A stretch of 39,950 bases of DNA from Gemmatimonadaceae bacterium (GCA_025934075.1 JAICYT010000007.1:1-39950); one strand, 5' to 3'. Numbered from the stretch's first letter, positions 1 to 8,343 are shown. The notes: generated by a model not told the origin, from the letters alone. A program made the numbers and translations.

Positions 1-19
1 GTTCTCGTCAGTTCATAGC

Positions 20-727
20 ATGCGCTTCCGGGCGGGTATCATTGCTCTCCTCGTCTTGCCGAGCCCTTATGCGCCGGCCCAGATCGAATCGTCGCGCTTT
101 GGTCTCGTGGCCGGACGGACGTACTCGTACGTTGGGATCGCGCAGTGGACGGAACTCACGGAGCGAGCTCGTACGGCGCCGCTGCGCTGGCGGATGGATA
201 TCGTGCAGGCCCGTTCGTGGCACGACGTTCGCGGCGCCGTCGTGCGCGGCTGGATTCAGGAGCTCGCGTGGTACACACCTGGGCAGCGTCCCGACTTCAG
301 CATTCTCTTCGAATATCGAGGTCGCTTGTATCACATCGCGGCGCAAGACTCCGTGGCGGCGATCGATTCCCTCGCGGCAGCGATTCGGGACGGAGTGTCG
401 GCGGCCCGGCGCGGTGAGCTCATTGTCGATTCGCGTCTTGTAGTGGGTGAGACATTCGGCAGCGACGTCGATCGCGGAAGGACCGATGGTTTCTACGCAT
501 GGGACGTCGATTCACAGGCGGCGGCGCCACGTCGTCTGCAATGGTCGCCGCTCGCCATAGAGCCGACTCGCTGGCGAATTGTCTATCGTACGTTGGCAGA
601 CGAACAGGTGATCGACTTTGTCCCCGGCGTCGGCGTTTCACGCTTCACATACGTTCATCATGGCACCGTAGCGGCGGTCGACGTCCATTTGTCGACGGTG
701 ACAACGGTGAGGTCGGCACATCGCTGA
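20..727 (+). CDS. Secreted hypothetical protein
   Basis: A 235-residue protein of unknown function. Residues 1-20 (MRFRAGIIALLVLPSPYAPA) form a signal peptide with probable cleavage after the A-P-A region, so it should be exported. The rest is soluble with alternating beta-prone stretches. Near the C terminus it reads FVPGVGVSRFTYVHHGT, a pattern I associate with uncharacterised secreted beta-rich proteins in which a GVG-x-x-x-Y segment precedes HHGT; that association is from memory. No catalytic motif is seen. The frame stays open to the window edge upstream, but the signal peptide begins exactly at this ATG, which supports the start; no clear Shine-Dalgarno is visible. It is convergent with clpP, 39 bases away. 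Confidence 0.7.
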   Translation: MRFRAGIIALLVLPSPYAPAQIESSRFGLVAGRTYSYVGIAQWTELTERARTAPLRWRMDIVQARSWHDVRGAVVRGWIQELAWYTPGQRPDFSILFEYRGRLYHIAAQDSVAAIDSLAAAIRDGVSAARRGELIVDSRLVVGETFGSDVDRGRTDGFYAWDVDSQAAAPRRLQWSPLAIEPTRWRIVYRTLADEQVIDFVPGVGVSRFTYVHHGTVAAVDVHLSTVTTVRSAHR

Positions 728-766
728 CGGCGTAGGCACCGTTCAACGGCACACGCCGCACGCCGT

Positions 767-1405
767 TCATTCGGTATCGGATCGACCTGTGATTCCGGCA
801 GCCGCCGTGAGCGCACTTCCATCCTCTATCACCACGTCGATCAGTCCGTAGCGCTTGGCCTCGGCGGCAGAGAACCAGTGATCGCGCTCGAACTCGCGCT
901 CTATGCGCTCGAGCGGTTGGCCGGTGTGCTTGCCCAACAGCTCGAACAGCTTCGCCCGCCCATAGACGATCTCTCGCGCTTGGATTTCAATGTCCGATGC
1001 CGTGCCACCGCCGCCCGACTGCGACGGTTGATGCATCATGATTCTCGCATGCGGTAGCGCGGCGCGCCGGCCTTTCTTTCCGGCGGCCAGCAAGAAGCAC
1101 CCCATGCTCGCGGCCATACCGACACACGTCGTGCAGACGGGCGACGTCAAGTGCTGCATGGTGTCGTAAATCGCCAGCCCTGCTTGGACGACGCCGCCAG
1201 GCGAGTTGATGTACAGTTGAATTTCCTTTCCAGGCGCGTCCGCCTCGAGGAAGAGGAGCTGCGCGATGAGAATGTTCGCGACGTCATCGTCGACCGCACT
1301 GCCGAGGAAGACGATGCGGTCCATGAGCAGGCGGGAGAAAATATCGTAGCTTCGTTCGCCGCGCGGTGAGCGTTCGATGATGTTAGGAATGTGAAACGTG
1401 GACAT
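767..1405 (-). CDS. clpP: ATP-dependent Clp protease proteolytic subunit (ClpP)
   Basis: A ClpP serine peptidase of 212 residues, the usual family length. ClpP forms a barrel of two heptamers that degrades proteins fed by an AAA+ unfoldase such as ClpX or ClpA. The catalytic triad is complete: Ser100 in GMAASMG, His125 in MMHQPS and Asp175 in ERDHWFSA. The oxyanion/strand motif YINSPGG at 65-71 is present, as is the N-terminal [13 protein letters not shown]. The start has GAGG five bases upstream. It is the last gene of a three-gene minus-strand unit (2865 to 767), 15 bases after the MerR-like gene. No Clp ATPase lies in the window, so this is probably an extra clpP copy rather than the clpP-clpX housekeeping locus; that is inference. 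Confidence 0.95.
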   Translation of the reverse strand: MSTFHIPNIIERSPRGERSYDIFSRLLMDRIVFLGSAVDDDVANILIAQLLFLEADAPGKEIQLYINSPGGVVQAGLAIYDTMQHLTSPVCTTCVGMAASMGCFLLAAGKKGRRAALPHARIMMHQPSQSGGGGTASDIEIQAREIVYGRAKLFELLGKHTGQPLERIEREFERDHWFSAAEAKRYGLIDVVIEDGSALTAAAGITGRSDTE

Positions 1406-1420
1406 AATTGCCTCGGTGCC

Positions 1421-2128
1421 TCAGAGCGTACGGTTATTGTGGAGCGCCGTGGCGAGCGCGCGAGCCAGGGCGTCCGCGGCCTCGCGGGAGCGATGGGCTC
1501 GATGCGTGGCTGGAATGATGCACCAGGCGTCTCCGGGAAGCGTGATCATGAGCGCTTCTGTCGCCGGCGTGGACGGTGCGGCCTTCACTGCGCCCGGCAG
1601 CGGGCGAACGACTGGCTTCACCGCGGACGCGATCGGACGATTGATCGTGCGCACGGCTTCGCCGGCGCGCGCATCGGCAACCCGCGCCGCGAGGAAGGCG
1701 AGCAGTGTCGATGTGTCGGCACCGCGGATCGCCGATCGGGCTTCCGCGAGCGTCACCAGTCCCAAGTGCCCGGCAAGCCGTGCGCCGGCGACTTGCCATA
1801 GGTGATGAATGTCGTAGCGCGCGGCTGCGGTCCGACCGTTAGGCGGATCGATGATGTCCTTGCGTCGATAGTAGTGAACGGTGTTGACCGAAAAACCGGC
1901 GGCGATCGCGGCGTCCAACGCGAGCGTGGCTATGCAATCGCGGAGGAGCCGAACGAGGTCTTCAGCGGCGAGCGGTGTCATCATGTCGGAAACGGCCCGC
2001 GTCCGCCACGCCTGCAGATCGCGTAGCGCACGCTGCTCGGCGTCGCGCCGTGCGCGGTCGATGTCGCGTGGCGCTAGCGCGGCGGACGTTTGAACACGTC
2101 GTCTCGTGCGGAGTTTGTTGGTACGCAT
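1421..2128 (-). CDS. MerR-like helix-turn-helix regulator
   Basis: A 235-residue protein with a MerR-type DNA-binding domain in the middle rather than at the N terminus. Residues about 79-131 read GFSVNTVHYYRRKDIID, then PPNGRTAAARYD and a segment ending in LGLVTLAEAR, matching the MerR pattern of helix-turn-helix, RYY-like wing, arYd and 'Gltlaeir'. The first 75 residues are Arg/Ala-rich and probably helical. The C-terminal 100 residues (Ala/Pro-rich, then ITLPGDAWCIIPATH) match no effector domain I recognise and lack a conserved metal-binding Cys pattern. It sits between the beta-rich protein gene (5-base gap) and clpP (15-base gap), so it is probably the cassette's own regulator. No strong Shine-Dalgarno precedes the start; translation may be coupled to the upstream gene. 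Confidence 0.75.
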   Translation of the reverse strand: MRTNKLRTRRRVQTSAALAPRDIDRARRDAEQRALRDLQAWRTRAVSDMMTPLAAEDLVRLLRDCIATLALDAAIAAGFSVNTVHYYRRKDIIDPPNGRTAAARYDIHHLWQVAGARLAGHLGLVTLAEARSAIRGADTSTLLAFLAARVADARAGEAVRTINRPIASAVKPVVRPLPGAVKAAPSTPATEALMITLPGDAWCIIPATHRAHRSREAADALARALATALHNNRTL

Positions 2129-2133
2129 GAGAG

Positions 2134-2865
2134 CTAGGGACGCGGCGCTGGACGCGGCGGTGCAATGCGATCCGTCAGTGGACGAGTGACCTCCTCAGCG
2201 AGTGCTGCCTCGCTCCCAATGACGAGCCGGAGTTGAATGACCGTCGCTTCGGGTTCGAGCGGCCCGAGTTGCATTGGAACGAACTGTTGGTCCGAGTGAC
2301 CGCTGAGACCAGTGCCCGCCGCCCGCTCGATCGCATCGTCGAAATGCGGCGACGCCGGTCGCACGGGAGGCTCGCTCGTTCGATATGCCGACGTGATCGC
2401 CGGCTCGACTGGAAATCGCGATGGCGGGCGCGGTCCATCGTGACTGGGAAGGCGCGGTGTTGTCGTAGGGAACGAAATCATCGGCGGCAGCTCGGCGCGA
2501 CGATTGTACTGCGGCAACTCTCGACGGAAGCGCGCTTCGATGAGGCCGAGCGCGGCGTTGTCGCGACCACCGTCGGGACCAAACACAGATTCGTCGCCTT
2601 CAGCGACGACGGTGAAGCGGCCATCCTCGCTCGCATCGAGCGGGCGCTCGAGCTCAGTAGTGCCGAATGGCTCGAGCACCAAGCCAGCCGCGGTGACCGA
2701 TCGACCGTCGATCTCTACTTGGACGACGCTGTATAGCGGACCGAAGTTCCGGAGCCGCAGCCGATAGACTTGCCCAGGGCGCGCGAGCACATGCCCCGAT
2801 TTCCGTTCGTGCAATCGTCCGCCATTGTGCGCCACGACGTCGACGCCGAAATCACCGATACGCAT
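2134..2865 (-). CDS. Beta-rich hypothetical protein, first gene of clpP cassette
   Basis: A 243-residue protein without signal peptide or membrane segment, so probably cytoplasmic. Residues 1-115 look like a compact beta domain: short strands around VDVVAHNGG, VYRLRLRNFG, VQVEIDGRSV, GLVLEPFGTTEL and FTVVAEGDESV, ending GLIEARFRRE. Residues 116-200 are Pro/Arg-rich and probably disordered. The last 40 residues contain a short predicted strand (TVIQLRLVIG) and a Pro/Arg tail. The pairing of a 'DG-x-SV' turn with 'LEP..TTEL' resembles uncharacterised bacterial beta-sandwich proteins I recall, but I cannot name the family. The start has AAGGAG five bases upstream and a promoter 50-85 bases upstream, so this is the lead gene of the operon continuing into the MerR-like gene and clpP. 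It may be an adaptor or substrate of ClpP; that is speculation. Confidence 0.75.
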   Translation of the reverse strand: MRIGDFGVDVVAHNGGRLHERKSGHVLARPGQVYRLRLRNFGPLYSVVQVEIDGRSVTAAGLVLEPFGTTELERPLDASEDGRFTVVAEGDESVFGPDGGRDNAALGLIEARFRRELPQYNRRAELPPMISFPTTTPRLPSHDGPRPPSRFPVEPAITSAYRTSEPPVRPASPHFDDAIERAAGTGLSGHSDQQFVPMQLGPLEPEATVIQLRLVIGSEAALAEEVTRPLTDRIAPPRPAPRP

Positions 2866-2917
2866 CGAATCTCCTTCGAGACAACATTCGCCGAACCACC
2901 AGGCCTCGATGCGATAT

Positions 2918-2950
2918 AGTCTATCAATGGTACAACAATGGTGTCAATAG
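2918..2950 (-). promoter_or_regulatory. Promoter/operator of the clpP cassette
   Basis: On the minus strand a perfect -35 box TTGACA (2942-2947) is followed after 18 bases by TAGACT (2918-2923), 4 of 6 matches to a -10. The spacer holds two direct copies of ACCATTG (complement of 2936-2942 and 2925-2931), 11 bases apart, about one helical turn, and the unit is bounded by CTAT and ATAG. A stretched spacer with repeats between the two boxes is typical of MerR-controlled promoters, and a MerR-like gene is second in this operon. The assignment of regulator to site is inference. Confidence 0.6.
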
Positions 2951-2990
2951 CGGTGCCGCGCACGAGCAGCGGATTGTCGCGTCCGTCCCG

Positions 2991-4094
2991 TCAGGCAGCC
3001 TGGAGCGCGCGCTTTCTCGCGGCGATCGTTGCGGCGATGCGTTCGGCATCCCGGCTCACACCATGGATCATCGTCGACGAGAACGCATAGAGAAAATGCA
3101 ACCCGACGAAATAAAGTCCCGGCTCACTCGTAACCACGCCGCCGTCGTGCACGGGTCCGCCAGACTCAGCAAAGATCGGGAGATCGATCCATGAGAAGCC
3201 GGGATGAAAGCCGGTGCACCAAATGACGTTGGTGACATCGAGCGTTTGCCCGTCCTCGAGTAACGGCAGTCCGTTCCGCACGCCAACGACTCGCGTAGAG
3301 CGCTGGATTCCAGCCCTCGTCAGATCTTTGTCTTTCACCCGAATCAATGGAGCACCGCCCGTGAGCGCCTTCGGACGCACCTTGCGGCCCATCGGGGTCT
3401 TGATGGTGAGAATCCGATGGAAGACGACGCGAAACATGAACGGGGCTAGAATCGTGCGCGCGACGAGGCTGTCGATCCGAAACGGTACCTGGCCAGTCTG
3501 TCGGCCCGACATCCAGGTCCGATACGATCGCGCGACCTCGATGGCAATCTCCGCCCCTGAGTTCCCCGCTCCGGCAACGAGCACACTGCCCTCTCGAAGC
3601 TGTGACGGATTTCGGTATTCGCTCGAATGCATTTGCACGATTGACGGCTTGATCCCCAAAGCGAACGACGGAACGCGAGGGCTTTGAAAGTTCGCCATCG
3701 CGACGACAACGCTGTTCGCCTCGAATCGATGGTCACCGGCGCTGACGACAAACTTGTCGCCGCGCTTCGACAGTCGGTCGACCTTCACGCCGGTCCGAAC
3801 CGGTAGCTTGAATTTCGCCGCGTACGCTTCGAGATAGTCGGCCATCTCATCCTTCGTCGGGAATGAGTGGGCCGGCGCCGGAAACGGCATTCCGGCCAGC
3901 CCGTCGAATTGCGCAGGCGTGAAAAGCCTCAGCGAATCCCAGCGTTTGCGCCACGAATCACCTATGCGATCGTTCGCCTCGATGATCAAGAAGGGCACGC
4001 CGAGCCGCGACAAGTGGTATCCGACCGACAGGCCAGCCTGACCGCCACCGATGACGATTGTCTCCACACGTTCCGGCTCTCTGTTTCCGCTCAT
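2991..4094 (-). CDS. Flavin-dependent monooxygenase-like oxidoreductase
   Basis: A 367-residue FAD- and NAD(P)H-binding oxidoreductase of the flavin-containing monooxygenase/CzcO-like group, expected to oxygenate or oxidise a small organic substrate in the cytosol. Residues 12-21 (TIVIGGGQAG) form the FAD Rossmann fold, followed by the E-x-x-x-x-IGDSWRKRWDSLRLFTP segment typical of these enzymes. A second dinucleotide site, VLVAGAGNSG at 171-180, should bind NADPH. Near the C terminus, LYFVGLHF-x-Y fits the final FAD-contact motif. Length is normal for the short bacterial members. The start is preceded by GGAGG. It stands alone, 177 bases from the regulator gene upstream. The substrate cannot be read from the sequence. 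Confidence 0.85.
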   Translation of the reverse strand: MSGNREPERVETIVIGGGQAGLSVGYHLSRLGVPFLIIEANDRIGDSWRKRWDSLRLFTPAQFDGLAGMPFPAPAHSFPTKDEMADYLEAYAAKFKLPVRTGVKVDRLSKRGDKFVVSAGDHRFEANSVVVAMANFQSPRVPSFALGIKPSIVQMHSSEYRNPSQLREGSVLVAGAGNSGAEIAIEVARSYRTWMSGRQTGQVPFRIDSLVARTILAPFMFRVVFHRILTIKTPMGRKVRPKALTGGAPLIRVKDKDLTRAGIQRSTRVVGVRNGLPLLEDGQTLDVTNVIWCTGFHPGFSWIDLPIFAESGGPVHDGGVVTSEPGLYFVGLHFLYAFSSTMIHGVSRDAERIAATIAARKRALQAA

Positions 4095-4271
4095 CCTTCG
4101 CCTCCGTTGACGGTCGACTTCCTCGATGCGTTGCGTAGCTGCGATCGCGCCCGCGCGATCCGTAAGCGGATTCTAGACTCGGTGACCACGAGCGGCATCG
4201 GGCGAACTATCCAGCGTCGAATGTCGCGGACGTGGGTAATTCTATGTAGCAACGTCTCCAACCCTGGCGTG

Positions 4272-5972
4272 CTACCGAAGGTCGTGCTGAAACGCGTATG
4301 CGGTCGCCGCCGCTCTCGTCGACAGATTCAGCTTGACGAAGATATTGCTCATGTGACGTGCGACGGTTTTCTCGCTGATGCACAGCTCGTCGGCAATGGC
4401 GCGGTTGGTCCGTCCCGTTGCCACGAGCCGAAGCACTTGCGCTTCGCGGACGCTCAAGCCCGTCGGCGTCTTCAGTGCCTGTTGGCGCGCGACGCCTTCG
4501 AGTCGAGCGAGCTCCGAGGCGGCGCCGAGCTGCTCGAAGGTCTGCCGCGCCGCATCGAGCTCCATGGCGGCACCTTCTACGTCTCCCAGAGCCCGACACG
4601 CAACCGCGATCGCGACACGCGTTCGCGAAGCATCGTACGGCGCATCCAATTCACGCCACAGCGTCCATGCGCGGCGAAGCGACGCAAGTGCGCTCCTCCA
4701 ATCGTTCTCCGCGAGAAGCACAGCGCCGAGTGCGTCCGCGGCCAATGCGTGGATGAATGGCGCATCCAGTCGAGCGGCGATCGCCATCAGCTCATCGGCG
4801 GCCAATCGTGCGGCTGAAACGTCGCGCGAGGCGAGCATGATCTCGACAAAAGCCGGAAGGATTCTCGCTCGCGTGAGACCCGATGTTTCCTCGAGAGTGA
4901 GACGGATCGCGGCCGCCGCCGCATCGACCTGACCCTGCGCCAAGCGCAGCTGGGACAGCCCTGGATATGGTTTTCGCCCGAGTTGGCTGGCTTGCCGATA
5001 TCCTTCCTCAGCCTTCACCAAATCGCCGCGCAAGCGATGCACCTCGGCCTGCTGATAGAGCGCTTCGCCCATTGCGGGATGATGCTGCGACGAAGAAAGG
5101 CGCTCGAAGACTTGTTGCGCTTCCTGAATCGCGTCGAGCCAGGCGCCGTGCAGCCGCATCATCTCGGCCCGATGGACACAGCAGTATCCGCGATGCTGAA
5201 CCGCATCAGGCTGCGTCGCGCACCATTCGTTCAGTGCGGTCGTCCATTCTTGCGCTCGGCGCAGGTCGAAGATTTCTCGACAGGCCGCGATGACGCTACA
5301 GTACACGCCGCCGACGATGATCGGCGAAACCTCGTCGGCGGTGACGGCGACCATGGACTCGTCGAGCAGCATCACCCCTTCGGCGACTTGCCCGAGATGA
5401 ATGAGGGCGCGCCCGAGTCCATGGCGTGCGAGCGCTGAGAGGTCGCGGTCGTGATGTCGGTCGGCGATCCGACCAGCTTCGACGAAGGCTGCGCACGCCG
5501 ATTGCGGATCGCCTTCGATGATATGCTGAAGCGCGAGCGGAATGAGTAGCAAGCCGTGAACAGCGGAAGGCTCCCGTTCGTCTTCGAGCAATCGCCGGCC
5601 ACGAGAGATCCAACCACTCCCGCGCGCCGATTTGCCCGCGGTCATCAGAAGGAACGCGACCCAGAAGGCGCATCGCGCCGCGCGTTGGGTATCTCCGCGA
5701 TTGAGAAATTCCTGATGCGCCCGCGCCCAAAAATCTGGACCGTCATCGCGACCGATGAGAATCGCGGATGTGGCGAGACGTTCGACATCTTCCGCGGCCA
5801 ACGGCATCGTGTGGTCGGCCGCTGAGAGATGATCGAACGCTTCACGCCAGGCACGGCGATCGTACGCTTCGCGTCCTCGAGTCAGCGCGTCAACCGCGGT
5901 GCTCGGCCCTTTCCTATGCGTTCGCGCTTCGACTTCAGTCACGCACCACTCCAGGATCCCGGGCTGTGCCAT
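4272..5972 (-). CDS. TPR-repeat LuxR-family transcriptional regulator
   Basis: A 566-residue regulator. The last 65 residues form a LuxR/GerE helix-turn-helix (LSVREAQVLRLVATGRTNRA, then IADELCISEKTVARHMSNIF), which binds DNA. The first 500 residues are almost entirely helical with a repeating Ala/Leu/Arg pattern typical of degenerate tetratricopeptide repeats, likely a protein- or ligand-binding solenoid. It resembles the C-terminal half of MalT/LAL regulators, but no P-loop ATPase domain is present, so it is the shorter TPR-HTH type. Neighbours are not obviously co-transcribed. The start is uncertain: a TAGGAG lies 15-20 bases upstream of the chosen ATG, too far for an ideal site. Its targets are unknown. 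Confidence 0.85.
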   Translation of the reverse strand: MAQPGILEWCVTEVEARTHRKGPSTAVDALTRGREAYDRRAWREAFDHLSAADHTMPLAAEDVERLATSAILIGRDDGPDFWARAHQEFLNRGDTQRAARCAFWVAFLLMTAGKSARGSGWISRGRRLLEDEREPSAVHGLLLIPLALQHIIEGDPQSACAAFVEAGRIADRHHDRDLSALARHGLGRALIHLGQVAEGVMLLDESMVAVTADEVSPIIVGGVYCSVIAACREIFDLRRAQEWTTALNEWCATQPDAVQHRGYCCVHRAEMMRLHGAWLDAIQEAQQVFERLSSSQHHPAMGEALYQQAEVHRLRGDLVKAEEGYRQASQLGRKPYPGLSQLRLAQGQVDAAAAAIRLTLEETSGLTRARILPAFVEIMLASRDVSAARLAADELMAIAARLDAPFIHALAADALGAVLLAENDWRSALASLRRAWTLWRELDAPYDASRTRVAIAVACRALGDVEGAAMELDAARQTFEQLGAASELARLEGVARQQALKTPTGLSVREAQVLRLVATGRTNRAIADELCISEKTVARHMSNIFVKLNLSTRAAATAYAFQHDLR

Positions 5973-6100
5973 GACGACGTCACGGAGCTCCTACAAAGAT
6001 AGTTCACCGCCGGTCGTGAGCCTGCTAGACGACCCATCGATTGCACGTTCACTGCGGCGGGAGTCGCCGACGTCTGCGCTCGCCGCCGCCGGGAAAGAAG

Positions 6101-6132
6101 ACGCGGGTCGAGCTCATGAGCTCGACCCGCGT
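6101..6132 (-). terminator. Perfect 32-base palindrome, probable terminator
   Basis: The sequence is perfectly self-complementary over 32 bases, with left arm ACGCGGGTCGAGCTCA and right arm its exact reverse complement. It lies 29 bases beyond the stop codon of the PEP-CTERM gene. Read on the minus strand it is followed by CTTCTTTCCC, a pyrimidine-rich tail, which fits an intrinsic terminator for that gene. No loop is left unpaired in the full palindrome, so 4 central bases would have to open. Confidence 0.7.
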
Positions 6133-6161
6133 TCACCACATCGCCGAAATCGCCGCCGAGC

Positions 6162-6329
6162 TTAGTGTTTGCGATTCCGCCAGAGCGCGATCGCGCCGAT
6201 CGCGCTGATGCCTGTCGCGACGAGTCCGATGGTCGCCGGCTCAGGTGTCACCTGCACCGGGACGCCGCCGGCATACGCTGGAACCGCGGCGATGATCAAC
6301 AACACGAGAGCCTGCCCGACGTGCTTCAT
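6162..6329 (-). CDS. Minimal PEP-CTERM protein (55 residues)
   Basis: A 55-residue protein built almost only of sorting signals. Residues 1-20 (MKHVGQALVLLIIAAVPAYA) are a signal peptide. After seven residues comes the PEP-CTERM tag: TPEPATIGL at 28-36, a hydrophobic segment to about Trp50, then the basic end RNRKH. Proteins with this tag are anchored in the inner membrane and processed by an exosortase. The longer open frame extending upstream is rejected because the signal peptide begins at this ATG, which has GAGG about six bases upstream. The expected product after both cleavages would be only a few residues. It lies 100 bases downstream of the amine oxidase gene and may be transcribed with it or from its own promoter. 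Confidence 0.75.
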   Translation of the reverse strand: MKHVGQALVLLIIAAVPAYAGGVPVQVTPEPATIGLVATGISAIGAIALWRNRKH

Positions 6330-6390
6330 GAGTGCCTCGCAACGTGATGGTGTACAGTGCCGCTCCGGCCGACTCCAGACCTGCCCAGCG

Positions 6391-6419
6391 AGAATGCGGC
6401 GATCGGGCATCGTCGTCAA
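6391..6419 (-). promoter_or_regulatory. Possible promoter of the minimal PEP-CTERM gene
   Basis: On the minus strand TTGACG (6414-6419, 5 of 6) is separated by 17 bases from CATTCT (6391-6396, 3 of 6). It would give a leader of about 55 bases before the ATG at 6329. The -10 match is weak. Confidence 0.3.
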
Positions 6420-6429
6420 GTCCTCGGCG

Positions 6430-8343
6430 TTACCGCCGGTCGAGCACGGGATTCCGATCGAAGAAGCCGGACGGTTGCAGGCGGAAGCCGGCCTCATGTA
6501 CCGGCATCACAGGCCAATCTTCGGGGCGCGGGTTGTGGGTGATGCCGAGTGTATACCAAATCACGATGTCGCCTCCCGCCAACGGGCGGTTCGCGGCCGC
6601 CCAGCGTACGAGACCTTCGCCGCCCGCTGATTGGTTCGGATAATTGCCCGCCGAGTACCGTTCGCTGTCGGCGTAGGCTGTGGCCCAAACCGCGAAATCC
6701 AGAAAGCCCGCGCGGCGGCGAATCGGACTCCCTTCGGCGGCAAACGGGTCGGCATTCGCGCCGGGGACAAGCTCATATCCGGTCGGTTCGCCGAGGGCGT
6801 CGTGGACCGCGGGATTCACGACACGCCATCTGCGGTTCGTGTGCGAATCGAGAGACCGTCGCGCGACCTGTTCCGTCGCGAGCACGCGCGTCTGCATTGC
6901 AAAACCGCCACCGTAGGCGTTGCTTGGGCCGGCGGCGAGGGTGTGCGTCTCAGTCTCTTCGATCTGATTGGGTGTCGCGCCATCGATGTCGAAGTCCAAC
7001 CGGTAGTTGAAGAAGTGCTGATGATGCACCGCGGCGACTCCCGGCGCGACGAGATGTGCGAGCGAGTCGCCGTGACTGCCGGGTTGAATCGCTTTGGGTG
7101 TCAGCACCCCGGTGAGCAGCACGCGATGCGCGATCGTGCCGTCTTCGTGAAAGGTCCATTCGAAGCCGTAATCATAGTTTCCTAATCGGCTGACGGAGAG
7201 CACCACGAGCTCCCGCGCTCGGCGTGCGTCGCGGCCATGCTTCCATGCAAATCCCGCGTTGCGCTCAAACACGGCGATCGAGTGAGGCAGTTGCCGCACG
7301 AGCCGGTCGTTGGCCACGGCGGCGTCGATCAGCGTCGCGTTCGCCGGGCAATCGACGCCGGGCTGGAGGGCCGCGGCTCCCGCGCCCATTCCGATTTCCC
7401 CGACGTCGAACGAGTTGCGGAAATACCAGGCAGTCGCGGGGTCGCCGTACGGCACGACCATCTCGGAGAGAGAAGCGCGATACAACACGCTGCGCAGGCG
7501 GGTGCCGTCGTCAAAGCCAACGCCGTACAAGACCAATCCTTCTCGCGGACGCAGTGCGACGTGAAAGCGCCATCGATGCCAGCTGATTGCGTGGCCGTCG
7601 ACGCGCGGTCCACCGATTGCACGTTGCACCGTCGACCAAGCGGACGATGACGGCTCCGGCGTCGTTGGTGGCGGCAATGGACGCCAGGCATTTCGCTCGT
7701 TGGCGGCGTCGGGAACCGGCACGCCGCCTTGGTCATCGACCCGAACGACTCGTCGCGCGCTCACGTCGACGAGCGCGACGAGCCCTTCGATCGGTCGCGC
7801 CATCTCGTTGCCCATGGCGGCGCGCAGGTAGGCGACCGCGCGCACGAAACGGCCGCGTGCGGGGTCGTCGATCCCGAACTGCCCCGTTGGCCACGCGAAG
7901 ATGACGACGGCCGTCGGATCCGAGATGCCACGTCGCGCAAGTGCAGCACGCCACGGTTCGCTCTCGCGCACGAGCGCCTCCGCGAGTGCCGCGTCTGCGC
8001 CATCGAGTGCTGGCTCGACGCCGGGTACGATGTGCGAGCTCCGAATCACGCCGGCGCCAATATCGATTACCAGTTCGGTCGTCGTGTTATGCCTCGCATC
8101 GTACACCACGACGAATGCCTCGCGTGGCATGGCGCGGTGCGCGAGCACATCGGCCTTGGGCGGCTCCTGTAAATCGAGCAGCATGATGCGCGTCGGACCC
8201 GCGAGAATCCCGCGCGCGGTCAGAACTGACTGTGTCGCGCGGATTTCGGCTGCGGTGAGCGGATCGAGCGGATGAGGAGCCGCCGATTGGCGACACGCCG
8301 CGGCAAGAAGCAGAACGAACGGGCCGATGAACCCGCGACGCAT
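6430..8343 (-). CDS. Copper amine oxidase, probable lipoprotein
   Basis: A 637-residue copper- and topaquinone (TPQ)-dependent amine oxidase, converting primary amines to aldehydes with release of ammonia and peroxide. The TPQ precursor is Tyr390 in GNYDYGFEW. The copper ligands are His441 and His443 (HHQHFF) and His603 (GITHNPRPEDWPVMPV). The catalytic base is Asp313 in NSFDVGEIGMG. The C-terminal GFFDRNPVLD is typical. The N terminus (MRRGFIGPFVLLLAAACRQS) is a lipoprotein-like signal with Cys17, so it probably faces the periplasm. I chose the ATG at 8343, with GGAA upstream; a GTG five codons earlier is possible. One oddity is that the usual Thr in T-x-x-N-Y is Arg386. It overlaps no neighbour and may be co-transcribed with the PEP-CTERM gene. 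Confidence 0.88.
   Translation of the reverse strand: MRRGFIGPFVLLLAAACRQSAAPHPLDPLTAAEIRATQSVLTARGILAGPTRIMLLDLQEPPKADVLAHRAMPREAFVVVYDARHNTTTELVIDIGAGVIRSSHIVPGVEPALDGADAALAEALVRESEPWRAALARRGISDPTAVVIFAWPTGQFGIDDPARGRFVRAVAYLRAAMGNEMARPIEGLVALVDVSARRVVRVDDQGGVPVPDAANERNAWRPLPPPTTPEPSSSAWSTVQRAIGGPRVDGHAISWHRWRFHVALRPREGLVLYGVGFDDGTRLRSVLYRASLSEMVVPYGDPATAWYFRNSFDVGEIGMGAGAAALQPGVDCPANATLIDAAVANDRLVRQLPHSIAVFERNAGFAWKHGRDARRARELVVLSVSRLGNYDYGFEWTFHEDGTIAHRVLLTGVLTPKAIQPGSHGDSLAHLVAPGVAAVHHQHFFNYRLDFDIDGATPNQIEETETHTLAAGPSNAYGGGFAMQTRVLATEQVARRSLDSHTNRRWRVVNPAVHDALGEPTGYELVPGANADPFAAEGSPIRRRAGFLDFAVWATAYADSERYSAGNYPNQSAGGEGLVRWAAANRPLAGGDIVIWYTLGITHNPRPEDWPVMPVHEAGFRLQPSGFFDRNPVLDRR

Noticed and set aside
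4143..4160. GATCGCGC-CC-GCGCGATC palindrome
   Set aside because: Short GC-rich palindromes are expected by chance here; it is over 100 bases from the nearest stop and has no U-run.
6330..6497. N-terminal extension of the PEP-CTERM protein
   Set aside because: The extension is polar and would bury the signal peptide; the ATG at 6329 has a ribosome binding site.
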